The notes under the pieces were generated by a model. The model did not search any database. It was not told where the DNA came from and worked only from the letters and a program-made list of their open reading frames with translations. The position numbers were made by a program, and so were the translations under genes. Below, one piece after another: positions 49,298-60,104 of a DNA stretch of 64,000 nt; positions within the stretch are counted from its first letter, which is position 1; every line of letters begins with the position of its first letter. The stretch covers positions 58,386,734 through 58,450,733 of the forward strand of contig CM017566.1 of the NCBI GenBank assembly GCA_007844125.1, read 5' to 3'. Source of the stretch: Sinonovacula constricta. Taxonomy: Eukaryota; Mollusca; Bivalvia; Cardiida; Solecurtidae.

Positions 49298-49425
49298 TTT
49301 CAATGCAGCCTTTGCATCAAAACGAAATGGCGCAAATCAGCTTCACCGTACTTGTTGCGAAGCAACCAAGTTCTAAAAAATGTTCTTGTATTATTCACAG
49401 TCAGATTTCTCGATATCATCTACAT

Positions 49426-50744
49426 TTACCATGGCCTCCAGACTCCTCCGGATGACCTAAAGTCAAAGAAACCACCATACGCATTCTTTTCTGCAGCTGG
49501 CACGGACGTCACCGTAGACACTGGCCCCTTAATCTCCATAGCAACGTTTTCATTCTGAATATAGCTCAGCAATCGCTTCTTTTTCGGTTCCGCAACTTTA
49601 TTCCGCCCGTTAGCCCTAAGAGCGAGGGCTTTCTTACTTAAAAACTTTCCTGAATCTTTATTCTTATTAACAATTTCACCGTGTCTGTGCTCTTGCAGGT
49701 CGTTATTCACATTTTCTTGCAAGGCCATTGTCGTATATGATTTAAGCGTACATGCACGTTGAGGTGAAGCGTCTAAACTATCGTTTGCATCGTCTTCTTT
49801 CACCTCTTTTCCACTATTGTCAGGTGCCGCATTGTCATTTACAGGATGTTGTGAAGGGTCATAGCAATTTGCAGCTTCGTGATAAATCGTAAAGTTTGAA
49901 CAGACAGTGTTGCTGCTTATGTTTTCGATGTCTTTTTCAATGTTGTAATTGCCATTTATTGTTAACAAGTTTGCCAAGTACGGATACTGGAAACTTTGGC
50001 AGTCATAAGCTGCTTGCCAATTTGTATTTGTTTCTTGTGACGTAAATGATAATGCTTCTTTTGTTGTGCTCATTTGTGGAGAGATTGCTGTGTATACTTC
50101 TGAGGTGTTAGAAATTTCCGGATCAAATTGTTGATTGGCCTTATTTGTGTTTTGTGGCACGGTGAACCATTCGGAAATTCTGCAATTTGACACCATGCTG
50201 GTAACGTTGGTTTCTGTAACAAAATTCACACTTTCTTGCAACCTCTCTAAAGATTTATCTTCCGGCGCAAATGTTGGTAATGTTGTTCCCGTTGAAAAAG
50301 ATATCGGGGGATTGTGAACAGTAGCAACCGTAGAATAAACTGCAGTTGGTTCCTGACCGAAAGACATGCTTGCAGAATATTCTGAGTCATTATAACTTCC
50401 GGTTGTCACATTAGAATTACTTTCCATGGATGTGAAAGGTTGAAGTACACCTTCTACATTTTGTTGATGTTGTTGAGGGTGTTGCTGAACATGATTTTCA
50501 GTTGACGCTGTAGAACCAATGACCTTTGTCAGGTGATTTAGCAACTTTGACGCGACTTCCGGCTTGATATCGTCAGCGTCTTCTTGTAGGAATCGACCTA
50601 CTTCTTGTGCGCATTCGGCAAAACCGACCGGTATTTTGTTAAGTTGTCAGTTCCTTGTAGTACTTTGTACTTCTGTTCTTTCATCAAGTGATTAACAGTC
50701 ATCTCTAAGATGTCTGCTTTTTCTAGCTTGGAGTACTGTTTTGA
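49426..50744 (-). CDS. HES/hairy-type bHLH repressor, exon 3 (helix 2, Orange, WRPW)
   Basis: The exon begins SKQYSKLEKADILEMTVNHL, loop end and helix 2 of the bHLH. The Orange domain follows (LQGTDNLTKYR, then, after a one-base shift near 50627, GFAECAQEVGRFLQED and KPEVASKLLNHLTKV). A long Ser/Thr/Asn/Gln-rich region follows, and the protein ends VWRPW, the Groucho/TLE corepressor tetrapeptide. With one base added the exon is exactly 439 codons and the protein 480 residues, longer than most HES proteins and closer to Drosophila Deadpan. Family members bind N-box or E-box DNA as Notch-responsive repressors. Confidence 0.93.
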
Positions 50745-51053
50745 CTGAAAGTATATTAAGAAAGAAAATTTAGATATTTCATTTAATCATTTTAGTTGTA
50801 AGTAATAAAATTCGTAATGGCCATCGTACTTAGCAACGGATTTAGCCGTTGTTGTCGTGTAAATAGTTACAATGACAATAACATTTAAAGTTATAATGGT
50901 AGAAGTTAACATGGTTAGACTTAAATAATAGTCAGAGAAGATATATTTTGTTAGATAATGACAATGTTAATAATAACGATGATCTGATAATAATATTAAT
51001 GATAATGTTATGATGCTGCTATTATAGTGGTAACAATCGTAAACATTTGATTA

Positions 51054-51146
51054 TGCTGCTGCTGCTGATGATGATGATACGATCGTAAACATTTGATGAT
51101 GATGATGATGATGATGAGGAGGAGGAGGAGGACGACGACGACGACA
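51054..51146 (-). repeat. Graded trinucleotide microsatellite beside the HES exon 2 donor
   Basis: On the plus strand CTG, then ATG, AGG and ACG triplets follow one another in blocks (five or more each). On the coding strand this begins only 3 bases after the GT of the donor, as GTATGTCGTCGTCGTC. Confidence 0.9.
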
Positions 51147-51149
51147 TAC

Positions 51150-51244
51150 CTCAGCATCCATGCTGTTCAGAATGAGAGACTTAAGCTGGACCAGGCAGTC
51201 GTTTATCCGGGTTCTTCTTTCTTCTCCATGATTGGCTTGTTGGG
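51150..51244 (-). CDS. HES/hairy-type bHLH repressor, exon 2 (basic region and helix 1), one base short
   Basis: Acceptor CTCCCACAG, donor GTATGT, 95 bp. The first frame reads PNKPIMEKK, the HES signature with proline in the basic region; one base later the frame RRTRINDCLVQLKSLILNS is the rest of the basic region and helix 1. Adding a single A to an AAA run near 51218-51220 joins them and makes the exon 96 bp (32 codons), in phase with exons 1 and 3. As written the gene is shifted out of frame here. Confidence 0.9.
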
Positions 51245-52022
51245 CTGTGGGAGAGACATTAATTGATTGATTGATTAATTAATTTTGTTGTTTGTTTGTT
51301 TGAGTTAGGAAGTCTTGGAGGGTTGAACGAGTAAGTGGGTAGACTGATGAACAGTTGCTTGGGTGCGTTGAGGAATGAGTTTAGAGAAAGGTGGTTGGGT
51401 GGTTGGATAAAATATAGTTGAAGACTTGATGGATGAATGCACTAATAAATGGATGAATGGATCAGTTGCTGGATAGACAGGTGGGTGGGTATATAGGTTA
51501 GATGTTGAAATGACAATTAGGTGGATGGACTCGTGGGTGGTTGGATAGACAGGTGGGTTGAACGTTAATATAGAATCGTTAGTTGAATACTGACAATCTA
51601 GCTATTATCATTTCGTCTGCAAATTGAAATCTACCCAAATACATTTAAATAATCTAGTGAATCATTAATGTATGTCTGGACTACAATAACATGTACATTA
51701 ATTAAAACGGTTTGAATGCTGTCTGACAGAAGAGCACTAATCCTAGAATAGCATGAATAGAAACAGGAAGTATGTAGGCTGTTCTTTTATTACAGTTTGG
51801 CTTAAAAATTGTATGAACTTTTACTCTAACACTTAATTCAAACTACTGTAGAAAGCCAGGGAACAAAAAACAACAACAACAAAAACAAGGACTTTTCCTG
51901 CCAAAATCCATAAGTTATAGTCTCCATAACAGCAAAGTTTTGAAGGTATTTTACTACCCAACAAAACCTATTCCTTTGCGAGTTTTACAAAAAAATTATA
52001 AATTAGAAAATAAAAAGCTCAC

Positions 52023-52049
52023 CCGTCTATGCCGTGAAATGGCCTTCAT
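52023..52049 (-). CDS. HES/hairy-type bHLH repressor, exon 1 with start codon
   Basis: ATG opens nine codons, MKAISRHRR, ending in phase 0 at a GTGAGC donor, and joins to PNKPIMEKK. A short N terminus before the bHLH domain is usual for HES proteins. A CGTGTGAA (on the plus strand at 52053-52060), fitting the YGTGDGAA pattern bound by Su(H)/RBPJ, lies four bases from the ATG, but a single such match is weak evidence of Notch control. Confidence 0.75.
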
Positions 52050-52150
52050 GTTCGTGTGAAGGGATCTCACATTTCACTGAATCAGAAATACCTCCCGTTA
52101 GCAATCTGTCCAGTCACACTGTGTCTCTCTACCTGCCTCAGCGTGATATG

Positions 52151-52156
52151 TTTATA
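52151..52156 (-). promoter_or_regulatory. Candidate TATA box of the HES gene
   Basis: On the minus strand the sequence GCTTTATAAACATATC gives a TATAAA about 100 bases upstream of the start codon, leaving room for a 5' untranslated leader of about 70 bases. HES genes of animals often have TATA promoters and short leaders. Position is the only support. Confidence 0.45.
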
Positions 52157-52159
52157 AAG

Positions 52160-53170
52160 CATCAATCATTAACTCCTGTCCCTTTAAGATGATCTCCCGG
52201 TGAAACAGAATAAAACACCTTTACACACGACCGACCACTTGTTAATAAGAAATCATTTACAATGGTCACCTGTTGTTTGTTCTTTGTTTACCTGTTTATT
52301 GTCCTTGTTAGTTAATTATTGTTCGCGATGAGTTTCCTTTTTATATAAGTTTTGGTTGTTTCTTTATACCTATTATTGTTCAATGTGTTGTTGTTCTTTC
52401 CGTTGTTATTGTTTTTTTAAATTTATTTTAACTGGTCTTTTTCTAAAATGGTCGTGTAATAAGTTTTTTTATGTCATTGGTTCAGAAGTTTTCCAGCTTT
52501 ACACAAGACGCAATGAAATAAATTTGTCTTAATGCGCTCTGTTCACTATTTCACATAGATATAATCTTTCAATTGATGTTTACCGTCAGTTTTACATTTC
52601 TTACACATTAATTCGTTAAGGACACTTGTAAAACAAACGCAGCAGTGTCAGTTATGATGATATAATAATACTATCAAACCAGATCACACAGTGGTAAAAA
52701 AATCCACCAGAGACAAAATCCAAAATCAATTAATACTGAAGAGCATTTTTACTTGATATAAGAACGTCCACACTCTACTGCAGAGGAGTTAACTATGAGC
52801 CCCAGCGTCGTTATCAATATTTTGGTCGCGCTTCAGGGCGCATGCGCAAATGGAGGAAAATGGAAAAAAGGGCTGAGTTTGAATCACTGAAATGAGCCTG
52901 TAAGTAGCATATGTCGCTACCATTAGTCATACATTTCCTGCCTTAACTTACAACCAACCAAAAGGTGAGAGATGTTATGTTTATCACTCCTGTGTTATCT
53001 TTGTTGCTCTAGTGTCGTGTCTTTTGAAAGCCCGGTTAAAATCGGAATAAGATAACATTTGAGTTTGGTAAATATAATATACTGTCAAAAGTATGTCCGC
53101 TTTTGGAAGGTGTTCTATTTAAGCAGATGTCAAGCTGCTGTCATCGTAAAACACATGCATTTGGCGCATG
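52160..53170. other. HES upstream region
   Basis: No reading frame of note. A short GC-rich patch (tcgcgcttcagggcgcatgc) lies near 52826. Region may contain regulatory sites of the HES gene; I see no clear paired Su(H) sites. Confidence 0.4.
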
Positions 53171-53171
53171 A

Positions 53172-54180
53172 CATACGCAACACAACGACACGAAATTCTA
53201 TCGCTATTTAAGAAACATTTTACACTGTGTATATCAGTGCAGTTATACTAACTTAAGCAACACAACGAAACGAAATTCTATCACTATTTTAGAAACATTA
53301 TACATTGTGTATATCAGTGCAGTTACACTAACTTAAGCAACACAACGACACGAAATTCTTTCACTATTTAAGAAACATTATACATTGTGTATATCAGTGC
53401 AGTTATACTAACTTAATCAACACAACGACACGAAATTCTATCACTATTTAAGAAACATTATACACTGTGTATATCAGTGCAATTATACTAACTTAAGCAA
53501 CACAACGAAACGAAATTCTATCACTATTTTAGAAACATTATACACTGTGTATATCAGTGCAGTTATACTAACTTAAGCAACACAACGAAACGAAATTCTA
53601 TCACTATTTTAGAAACATTATACACTGTGTATATCAGTGCAGTTATACTAACTTAAGCAACACAACGAAACGAAATTCTATCACTATTTTAGAAACATTA
53701 TACACTGTGTATATCAGTGCAATTATACTAACTTAAGCAACACAACGAAACGAAATTCTATCACTATTTTAGAAACATTATACACTGTGTATATCAGTGC
53801 AGTTATACTAACTTAAGCAACACAACGAAACGAAATTCTATCACTATTTTAGAAACATTATACACTGTGTATATCAGTGCAGTTATACTAACTTAAGCAA
53901 CACAACGAAACGAAATTCTATCACTATTTTAGAAACATTATACACTGTGTATATCAGTGCAGTTATACTAACTTAAGCAACACAACGAAACGAAATTCTA
54001 TCACTATTTTAGAAACATTATACACTGTGTATATCAGTGCAATTATACTAACTTAAGCAACACAACGAAACGAAATTCTGTCATTATTATAGAAACTGTG
54101 AACATTGTTTGTGTCAGTGCCAAGTTAAATAAACGTACGCAACACAACAAAAAGAAATTCTAAGCGATTATTACAGAAAC
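53172..54180 (+). repeat. 80-bp satellite, about 12.5 copies
   Basis: The unit is 'tacactgtgtatatcagtgc' + 'agttatactaacttaagcaa' + 'cacaacgaaacgaaattcta' + 'tcactattttagaaacatta'. Central units are almost identical; the first two or three and the last one or two have more changes, as expected for an array homogenised in its middle. Differences such as CGACA/CGAAA and TTTA/TTTTA mark subgroups. No protein is encoded. Confidence 0.97.
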
Positions 54181-54227
54181 TCTTTAGCCAAGTCTTCAGC
54201 ATTCAGTCTGTGGCTCCAGACCGGATA

Positions 54228-54754
54228 AAGGTGGCATTCCACAATTCGCTTAGATCAAGTAAATGTAACAATATTTTACCAAAACTGTGGGGTATTTAGG
54301 CATATTTTAGTATAACTTATATTTTAGTCAAAGTAAATATGATTGTTAGCACTACCTATATTGTTAGACGGTACAAATCGCAACAACAAAAAAGAAAAGA
54401 AAATCGCCCCCAAATGATCATTCTATCCAAATCTATAACAATAAGCATGGCCGTCGTATCTGCTAAAAATAGATTTCGACATTAGAGCGGATTGCCAGAA
54501 TAATGCTATAAAGTGAACTCAGAAGTAAGTTGTCACGTGGCTTTCTTAGTTTTTTTAAAATAGCTCTCAGTTTAACCTCGGCAGAGTGGCTCAGATAAAA
54601 TATTCATGTTTACAACGAAGAGTATTATACTTTACTGTTCGCAGTGATCTTTGCCATCAATAAACGACATTTTGCCGTACCTTTCTTGGTAACAATGGCT
54701 TATTTGGTTATTGGGCAACCACAAAAATTGGTTAAAACTATCGGATACCACCTT
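54228..54754. mobile_element. MITE family 1, copy B (527 bp)
   Basis: Left end AAGGTGGCATTCC, right end GGATACCACCTT, flanked by TA on both sides (54226-54227, 54755-54756). The interior is in opposite orientation to the copy at 34332: 'gtcacgtggctttcttagtt' here is the complement of the 'aaccacatgac' block there. It begins about 45 bases after the 80-bp satellite ends. Confidence 0.8.
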
Positions 54755-55179
54755 TAAGTTCAAACAGCAAGATAATTATATCAGTTCTATAACGTTCATT
54801 AGGCGATGTGTGAATTTTACTTACCCTTCCACATTTCTATGAGCGTGTATACAAAAGCACGCAAAACTATGTTCTTCCAACCAGAATTATGCCTTTGTTT
54901 CCCTATTCCTTCGTTAAATATCAGTATGTACTGATCTTTACAGGCCAGAAATGAATCATGATTGGCAAATAAAGATTATTTTATTCTATTCACAACGTTC
55001 CGTTCGGTAGTAGGAAACAGCATGCTCCTAAAACATAAGACAAAATTTTTAAAATGGAATTAAATGTAGAATGTTTTGATTGAAATTATGTTATGTCCTC
55101 CGTAACGAGTGTTGTGTCTACTGATCGACTGTTGTATTCCACATATTGAACGGTCTTTAATTTGATTCGGCTGGCGTCA

Positions 55180-55390
55180 ACAGCTTGTGACATGCTACTA
55201 TCTTATTTTTGCATATTCAATAGAAGCAAGTTGCTTCATCTAGAAAATGGGCCCCGCGCTTGTACAAACGATTAGCCTGTTTACCAATCCAAAGGTGTTT
55301 TAAGTCAAAATGGATCTGGGACGTACTCTTACAATAATCCGTGTTTGCACCGGTGCCTTTTGCAATATTCTATTTAATGGAAATGGTTGC
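55180..55390 (+). repeat. Duplicated segment, copy 1, left of the 57-59 bp minisatellite
   Basis: About 200 bases match 58785-58990: 'catattcaatagaagcaagttgcttc', 'tctagaaaatggg', 'caaacgattagc.tgttta', 'aaaatgga', 'cgta.tcttaca' and 'tgcaatat.ct'. The two copies are each followed by a different minisatellite. Confidence 0.8.
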
Positions 55391-56246
55391 CCAATGTATA
55401 TATGGTTCTTAGACCCAATCCAGTCCTGGAACCAGTAGACTATACTTCTATGTGTATATATGGTTCTTAGGTCCAGTCCAGTCCTAGGACCAGTAGACTC
55501 TACTTCCAATGTATATATAGTTATTAGGTCCAATCCAGTTCTAGAACCAGTAGACTTTACTTCCAATGTATATATGGTTCTTAGGTCCAATCCAGTCCTA
55601 GGACCAGTAGACTCTACTTCCAATGTATATATGGTTCTTAGGTCCAATCCAGTCCTAGGACCAGTAGACTCTACTTCCAATGTATATATAGTTCTTAGGT
55701 CCAATCCAGTCCTAGGACCAGTAGACTCTACCTCTATATGTATATATGGTTCTTAGGCCCAATCCAGTCCTAGGACCAGTAGACTCTACTTCTATATGTA
55801 TATATGGTTCTTAGGTCCAATCCAGTCCTGGAACCAGTAGACTCTACTTCCAATGTATATATGGTTCTTAGGCCCAATCCATCCCTAGAACCAGTAGACT
55901 CTACCTCTATATGTATATATGGTTCTTAGGTCCAATCCAGTCCTAGGACCAGTAGACTCTACCTCTATATGTATATATGGTTCTTAGGTCCAATCCAGTC
56001 CTAGGACCAGTAGACTCTACCTCTATATGTATATATGGTTCTTAGACCCAATCCAGTCCTAGGACCAGTAGACTCTACTTCTAAATGTATATATGGTTCT
56101 TAGGCCCAATCCAGTCCTAGAACCAGTAGACTCTACTTCTATATGTATATATGGTTCTTAGACCCAATCCGGTCCTGGAACCAGTAGACTATACTTCTAT
56201 GTGTATATATGGTTCTTAGGTCCAGTCCAGTCCTAGGACCAGAGAC
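55390..56246 (+). repeat. 57-59 bp minisatellite, about 15 copies
   Basis: The unit is roughly 'tgtatatatggttcttaggt' + 'ccaatccagtcctaggacca' + 'gtagactctacttccaa'. Each unit carries GGTCC...GGACC, so each can form a small hairpin around the palindrome TCCTAGGA. A lone diverged copy lies at 59738-59800, beside the G-rich array. Reading frames on both strands are repeat artefacts. Confidence 0.96.
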
Positions 56247-56410
56247 TATGCGACATTACCGCTACTGTACAGGCGTCCATGACTTTTAATTATAAACGTT
56301 CATATGAAAGCTCATTTGGCAAAGATCTCTGTGACTCATACTCTATGAGAGAGATCGGTAGAGATCGAAGAGTTATTTAATTAAATTCATTACTCTACGA
56401 CCGTTGTAAA

Positions 56411-56660
56411 GAGGGCGCCCGTGGCCGACATGAAACTCCTTCTAAGTCTCTCATCGCGTGGGTTCGAGTCACATTGGGGAAGGTTTTAATGTGGGAAGGT
56501 TTTTCAGCTGACCTGCGGTGCGCTGGTGGTTCTTTTTATTTGTTTATTGGGTTTATCGTCCCACCAACAGTATTTCAGTTATCTGGAGTCTGGTGGTTCT
56601 TCCCAGATTTGGGTCATCCGACACGAAATAGCTGGACGTAGCTTTAATGATCTGTAATCT
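56411..56660 (+). mobile_element. tRNA-derived SINE with a nested retroelement fragment
   Basis: A tRNA-like head (GGGCGCCCGTGGCCGACATG, then B box GGGTTCGAGTC) and a tail ATAGCTGGACGTAGCTTTAATGA match the SINEs at 10795 and 38375. At 56535-56589 a 55-bp fragment of the element seen at 32540 is inserted (read antisense), and the 12-bp CTGGTGGTTCTT is present on both sides of it (56523-56534 and 56590-56601), a perfect target-site duplication. Confidence 0.75.
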
Positions 56661-56929
56661 GTAAAATGTAGATGATCAAATTATGAAGAATATTAGTCCT
56701 AAAATATGTAAATCGGTAAGAAAATTAACGCAGTTTACATCAAATGTGTCAACGGCGCTTTTGTGGCTGTTTTATTTTTCCTTTTAAATGTGTGGCAAAA
56801 TCATTGCTTGCGATCAACTTTAACGCTTAAAGGTTTGTTTTTTTTGTATGTATAATGTTCTTAGAGTGGTAACGTGATTATTTATCCCACGCCGTCATGA
56901 TACACGAAAATACACAGCGTGTTACTATG

Positions 56930-56933
<4 letters not shown>

Positions 56934-57019
<86 letters not shown>
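56934..57019. repeat. (TA)n microsatellite, about 43 units
   Basis: An uninterrupted TA run of 86 bases. Poly-Tyr/Ile frames across it are meaningless. Confidence 0.98.
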
Positions 57020-57022
<3 letters not shown>

Positions 57023-57119
57023 ATAATAATGATATGTACAAATTCTGTAAAATTGATTGATCGCATTAAACGAGGTTTAAATTATTTTGATTTGTTTGTA
57101 AATAGTGGTTAAGATCTGT

Positions 57120-58784
57120 CCAGGTAATAATTTGGCGGGCTCTGGCAGATTGTCCTGTAGAATACCGGAAACTAGAATGAAAAAAATGAAGGAATTTACC
57201 CCCCTCCCCCTCTTTTCCTGCGCCACCTGTTAAAACGAAGTCCCAAAAGGGGAAGTTTGCTTTTGATAACAAGGCCGGATGGCGCGCGCCACCAGACCAC
57301 GGGACCGATCCTGAAAAAATGATACACCGTTACCTGTTGAAAGAGGGACATCTGCAATTAGATTTTAATTCTTCAATTTCAATGCTTGGCCCTTGTCCTA
57401 CTTAACTCGGGATAATCTGTTGATGATATCTAGAAAAAAGAATATTATGCGATGCTCGGTAAGGACGAAAAATCAGATCTAAAGCATGTTTGTCACTTCA
57501 TACGTTTGTGGCGTTTTTATCTTTATGTGAATAAATCTATAAACATTTTAATACCGTGAATAGAATACGAATTAGTGTTAAGGGTGAGCTTTCTGAAAGA
57601 AACAGACACCTTTTGAGGGTGAGAGGGGGTCGGTTTAAAGGGACAAAGACAACCTGCCCTACTGTACCTGTTGCGCTGGTCTATTTAACGGCCAGAAATT
57701 TGAAAATAGCCAATCAGTACGTATCCTCCGTTATACCTGTTGGATAGAATGGGAGCAGGTGCGGTGTTGCCGTTTATTTTCATAGGACCCTTCATGAAGG
57801 CATGTATTTTCATATAGGAGGTGGGTTTTATGAATGGTTTAACACCATATGGCCAAAGCAAAAACCTGTTGATACGGGGACGCGTGCTGGTCTTCATAAA
57901 TAAAAGAAGTTTGAATTACGGCGATCGGTACAGAGGGGTCCAATTCACGCCACATTTGGAGATCCTTTGTGGATATCGTTGCCCAAATAGCCATCCTATG
58001 AGCTTTGTCTGAAAAAATATTTGTTAAATGCTCAATTGGAACATTTGGAAAAGATGGGTGTATAGATACGCTTGACCGCCTGCTCGTTAAAAGGGTTGGG
58101 AAGAAAGGTGTTAGTGCGACAGGCTGGAAAAGTGATAAAACGGCCTTTCCGGTACATCATGAAATATAGTCTTTGTCTACTAAAAGAGGAAGAATCTTTT
58201 ATTTTACAATTCATTTTCAAATATGAGTAGTACATGAATAGCAAGCAGTGACAAAATATTTAGTAACTGCGTTTTCAAATAACGAATATTGCGATGTCAT
58301 ACATAAAAACGTCGGTACAATTGAATGATTCTTTCCCGAATATCATGCCCTTTTTCTAATCTAAAACCTTCCAAGTCAGAATCATAAATGATGTGTTCTC
58401 GCCTCAGTGCCGTCGAAATCCAGTAGTTAACTTTTGAAACTAGATATCTTCCTCAGTTACAAGTGATCCAAATTTGCTAGCTTTGTAATAGCATTACTTG
58501 TAATGTTTGTCTTTTACTCGTTGCGGTGCCTGCCTCATATAGCCAATATTCGGTTGAAAAATGAACAAAAAAGACTGAAAATCGAAGCCCACCGCCCCAG
58601 CCCTCGACCTCTCCAGCTGGCCATAAGATACTTCTTCTGAAAGGACATTTCTTTTCTAATCTGTAAGTCTGCTTTTGTAACTTGTTGTAATAAATGCAAC
58701 ACTGTCGCTAGTTCTGTTACTTTCGTGCCGGCTTCTCGCAGCATCCTAGATAGCATCACCTTTAGAGGTCAGATCCCGGTTCCA
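57120..58784. other. Stretch without a recognised gene
   Basis: Somewhat higher GC than the left part of the window in places (for example around 57220-57310 and 57580-57680) and several frames of 60-75 codons. None shows a known motif, a good start context or clear splice sites. Confidence 0.4.
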
Positions 58785-58990
58785 AGCATCATGCCATCTA
58801 TGCTACTTTTTTTGCGTATTCAATAGAGGCAAATTGCTTCCTCTAGAAAATGGGTCAAACGATTAGCATGTTTACTTATCCAAATAATTTTTAAGGTAAA
58901 AATGGACTTGCAACGTAGTCTTACACTAGTCAACGTTTGCAGCAGCGCCTTCTGCAATATGCTTCGTAATAGAAATGAATGCCTTGGGCA
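58785..58990 (+). repeat. Duplicated segment, copy 2, left of the G-rich minisatellite
   Basis: Matches 55180-55390 block by block (gtattcaatagaggcaaattgcttcc, tctagaaaatggg, caaacgattagc), about 80% by eye. The GCCCCGCGCTTGTA insertion present in copy 1 is missing here. Confidence 0.8.
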
Positions 58991-59127
58991 GGGGCGGATC
59001 CAGAAAATTTGGTAGGGGATATTTATTAAGACCCATTCAACTTTATCGCAGTAAATACTTTATATTGTCAACAGACAAAATTGACTTTTAGAGCTTACAT
59101 GTATGTATTTTCACTCTACTATTTTAC

Positions 59128-59700
59128 GGGGGGGGGGGGGGGGGGGGCGTGGGGCGCATCCACACACGGAACCATTTCGGCCCCCCGGAGAAGGGGGGGG
59201 GGCGGGGGATGCATCCACCCCCAGATCTATCCTTGGCCCGTGGAATGGTGGTGTGGGGCGCATCCGCCCCCGGATCAATCCTTGGCCCGCGGAGTGTGTG
59301 TGTGGGGGGCATCTACCCCCGGATCCATCCTTGGCCCATGGAGGGTGGTGTGTGTGTGTGTGGGGGGGGCGTATCCACCCCCGGATCTATCCTTGGCCAG
59401 TGGAAGGTGGTGGGGGGGCGCATCCACCCCAGGATCCATCCTTGGCCCGTGGAGGGGGGGGTGGGAAGCGCATCCATCCCCGGATCAATCCTTGGCCCGT
59501 GGAGTGTGTGGGGGGGGGGGGCATCCACCCCCGGATCCATCCTTGGCCCTTGGAGGATGGAGTTTGGTAGGCGCATCCACTCCCGTATGCATCGTTGGCC
59601 CGTGGAAGGTGGTGGTGGTGTGTGTGGGGGGGGGGGGGGGGGCGCATCCACCCCCTGATCCATCTTTGGCCCGTGGAGGGTGGTGGTGGGGGCGCTTCGT
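59128..59700 (+). repeat. G-rich minisatellite, about 10 copies of ~57 bp
   Basis: It starts with a run of 20 G (59128-59147), then units of 'gcgcatccacccccggatcc' + 'atccttggcccgtggagg' + a variable GT/G run. G runs of 6-17 recur once per unit. All long frames here (Gly/Pro/His-rich) are repeat artefacts. Run lengths are likely to be misread in assembly. Confidence 0.95.
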
Positions 59701-59900
59701 AAAACACCTTAGAATCAAAAATGTATGACTCGTCCGAGGACCAGTAGACTACTTTTAAACTTCTACATGCATACTGTTATAGGCCCAATCCAGTCCTATG
59801 ATTTTTCTTGATCACACACAAGATAATTTAGTGGTCTTTTGTCCAAACTAGGTTCTAGGACCTCGGATGAAATGGCGCCTAAGTTCTGGCGGCTAATGTC

Positions 59901-60104
59901 ATGCCATCGCTGTCATTTTGTCACATTCTGAAGAAGGGCGTCACTTGCTTCAGTCAGAACTTCTCCGGTAATTTCGTCCTCGGCACAATCATCCCTCGGA
60001 TGTATCTGGTGCAAAGATACTTTCAGAATTACGATGTTTTGTTCGCCGGAAGAAGAATACGCCATAAAAAAGTTATTCAAAAATGCGATTGGTGTAGAGT
60101 ATAG
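59901..60104 (+). CDS. Unrecognised 67-codon reading frame
   Basis: ATG with an in-frame stop just upstream; codons in the first two thirds are richer in G and C at the third position than the surrounding AT-rich DNA, which is why it is listed. It starts MPSLSFCHILKKGVTC and ends with a Cys-containing KKVIQKCDWCRV. No motif is recognised. It sits between repeats and could be a transposon relic. Confidence 0.2.
   Translation: MPSLSFCHILKKGVTCFSQNFSGNFVLGTIIPRMYLVQRYFQNYDVLFAGRRIRHKKVIQKCDWCRV

Noticed and set aside
49426..52049. HES gene as a pseudogene because of two frame breaks
   Set aside because: The splice sites, 370-codon open frame and WRPW end are intact and both breaks are one-base homopolymer losses like one in the cadherin gene, so sequence error is more likely.
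53172..54180. Regular repeats that could suggest a CRISPR array
   Set aside because: The whole 80-bp unit is repeated with no unique spacers, in a eukaryotic genome. It is a satellite.
59103..59728. Gly/Pro-rich frames up to 215 codons
   Set aside because: They are produced by the G-rich minisatellite and differ in every frame with no sign of selection.
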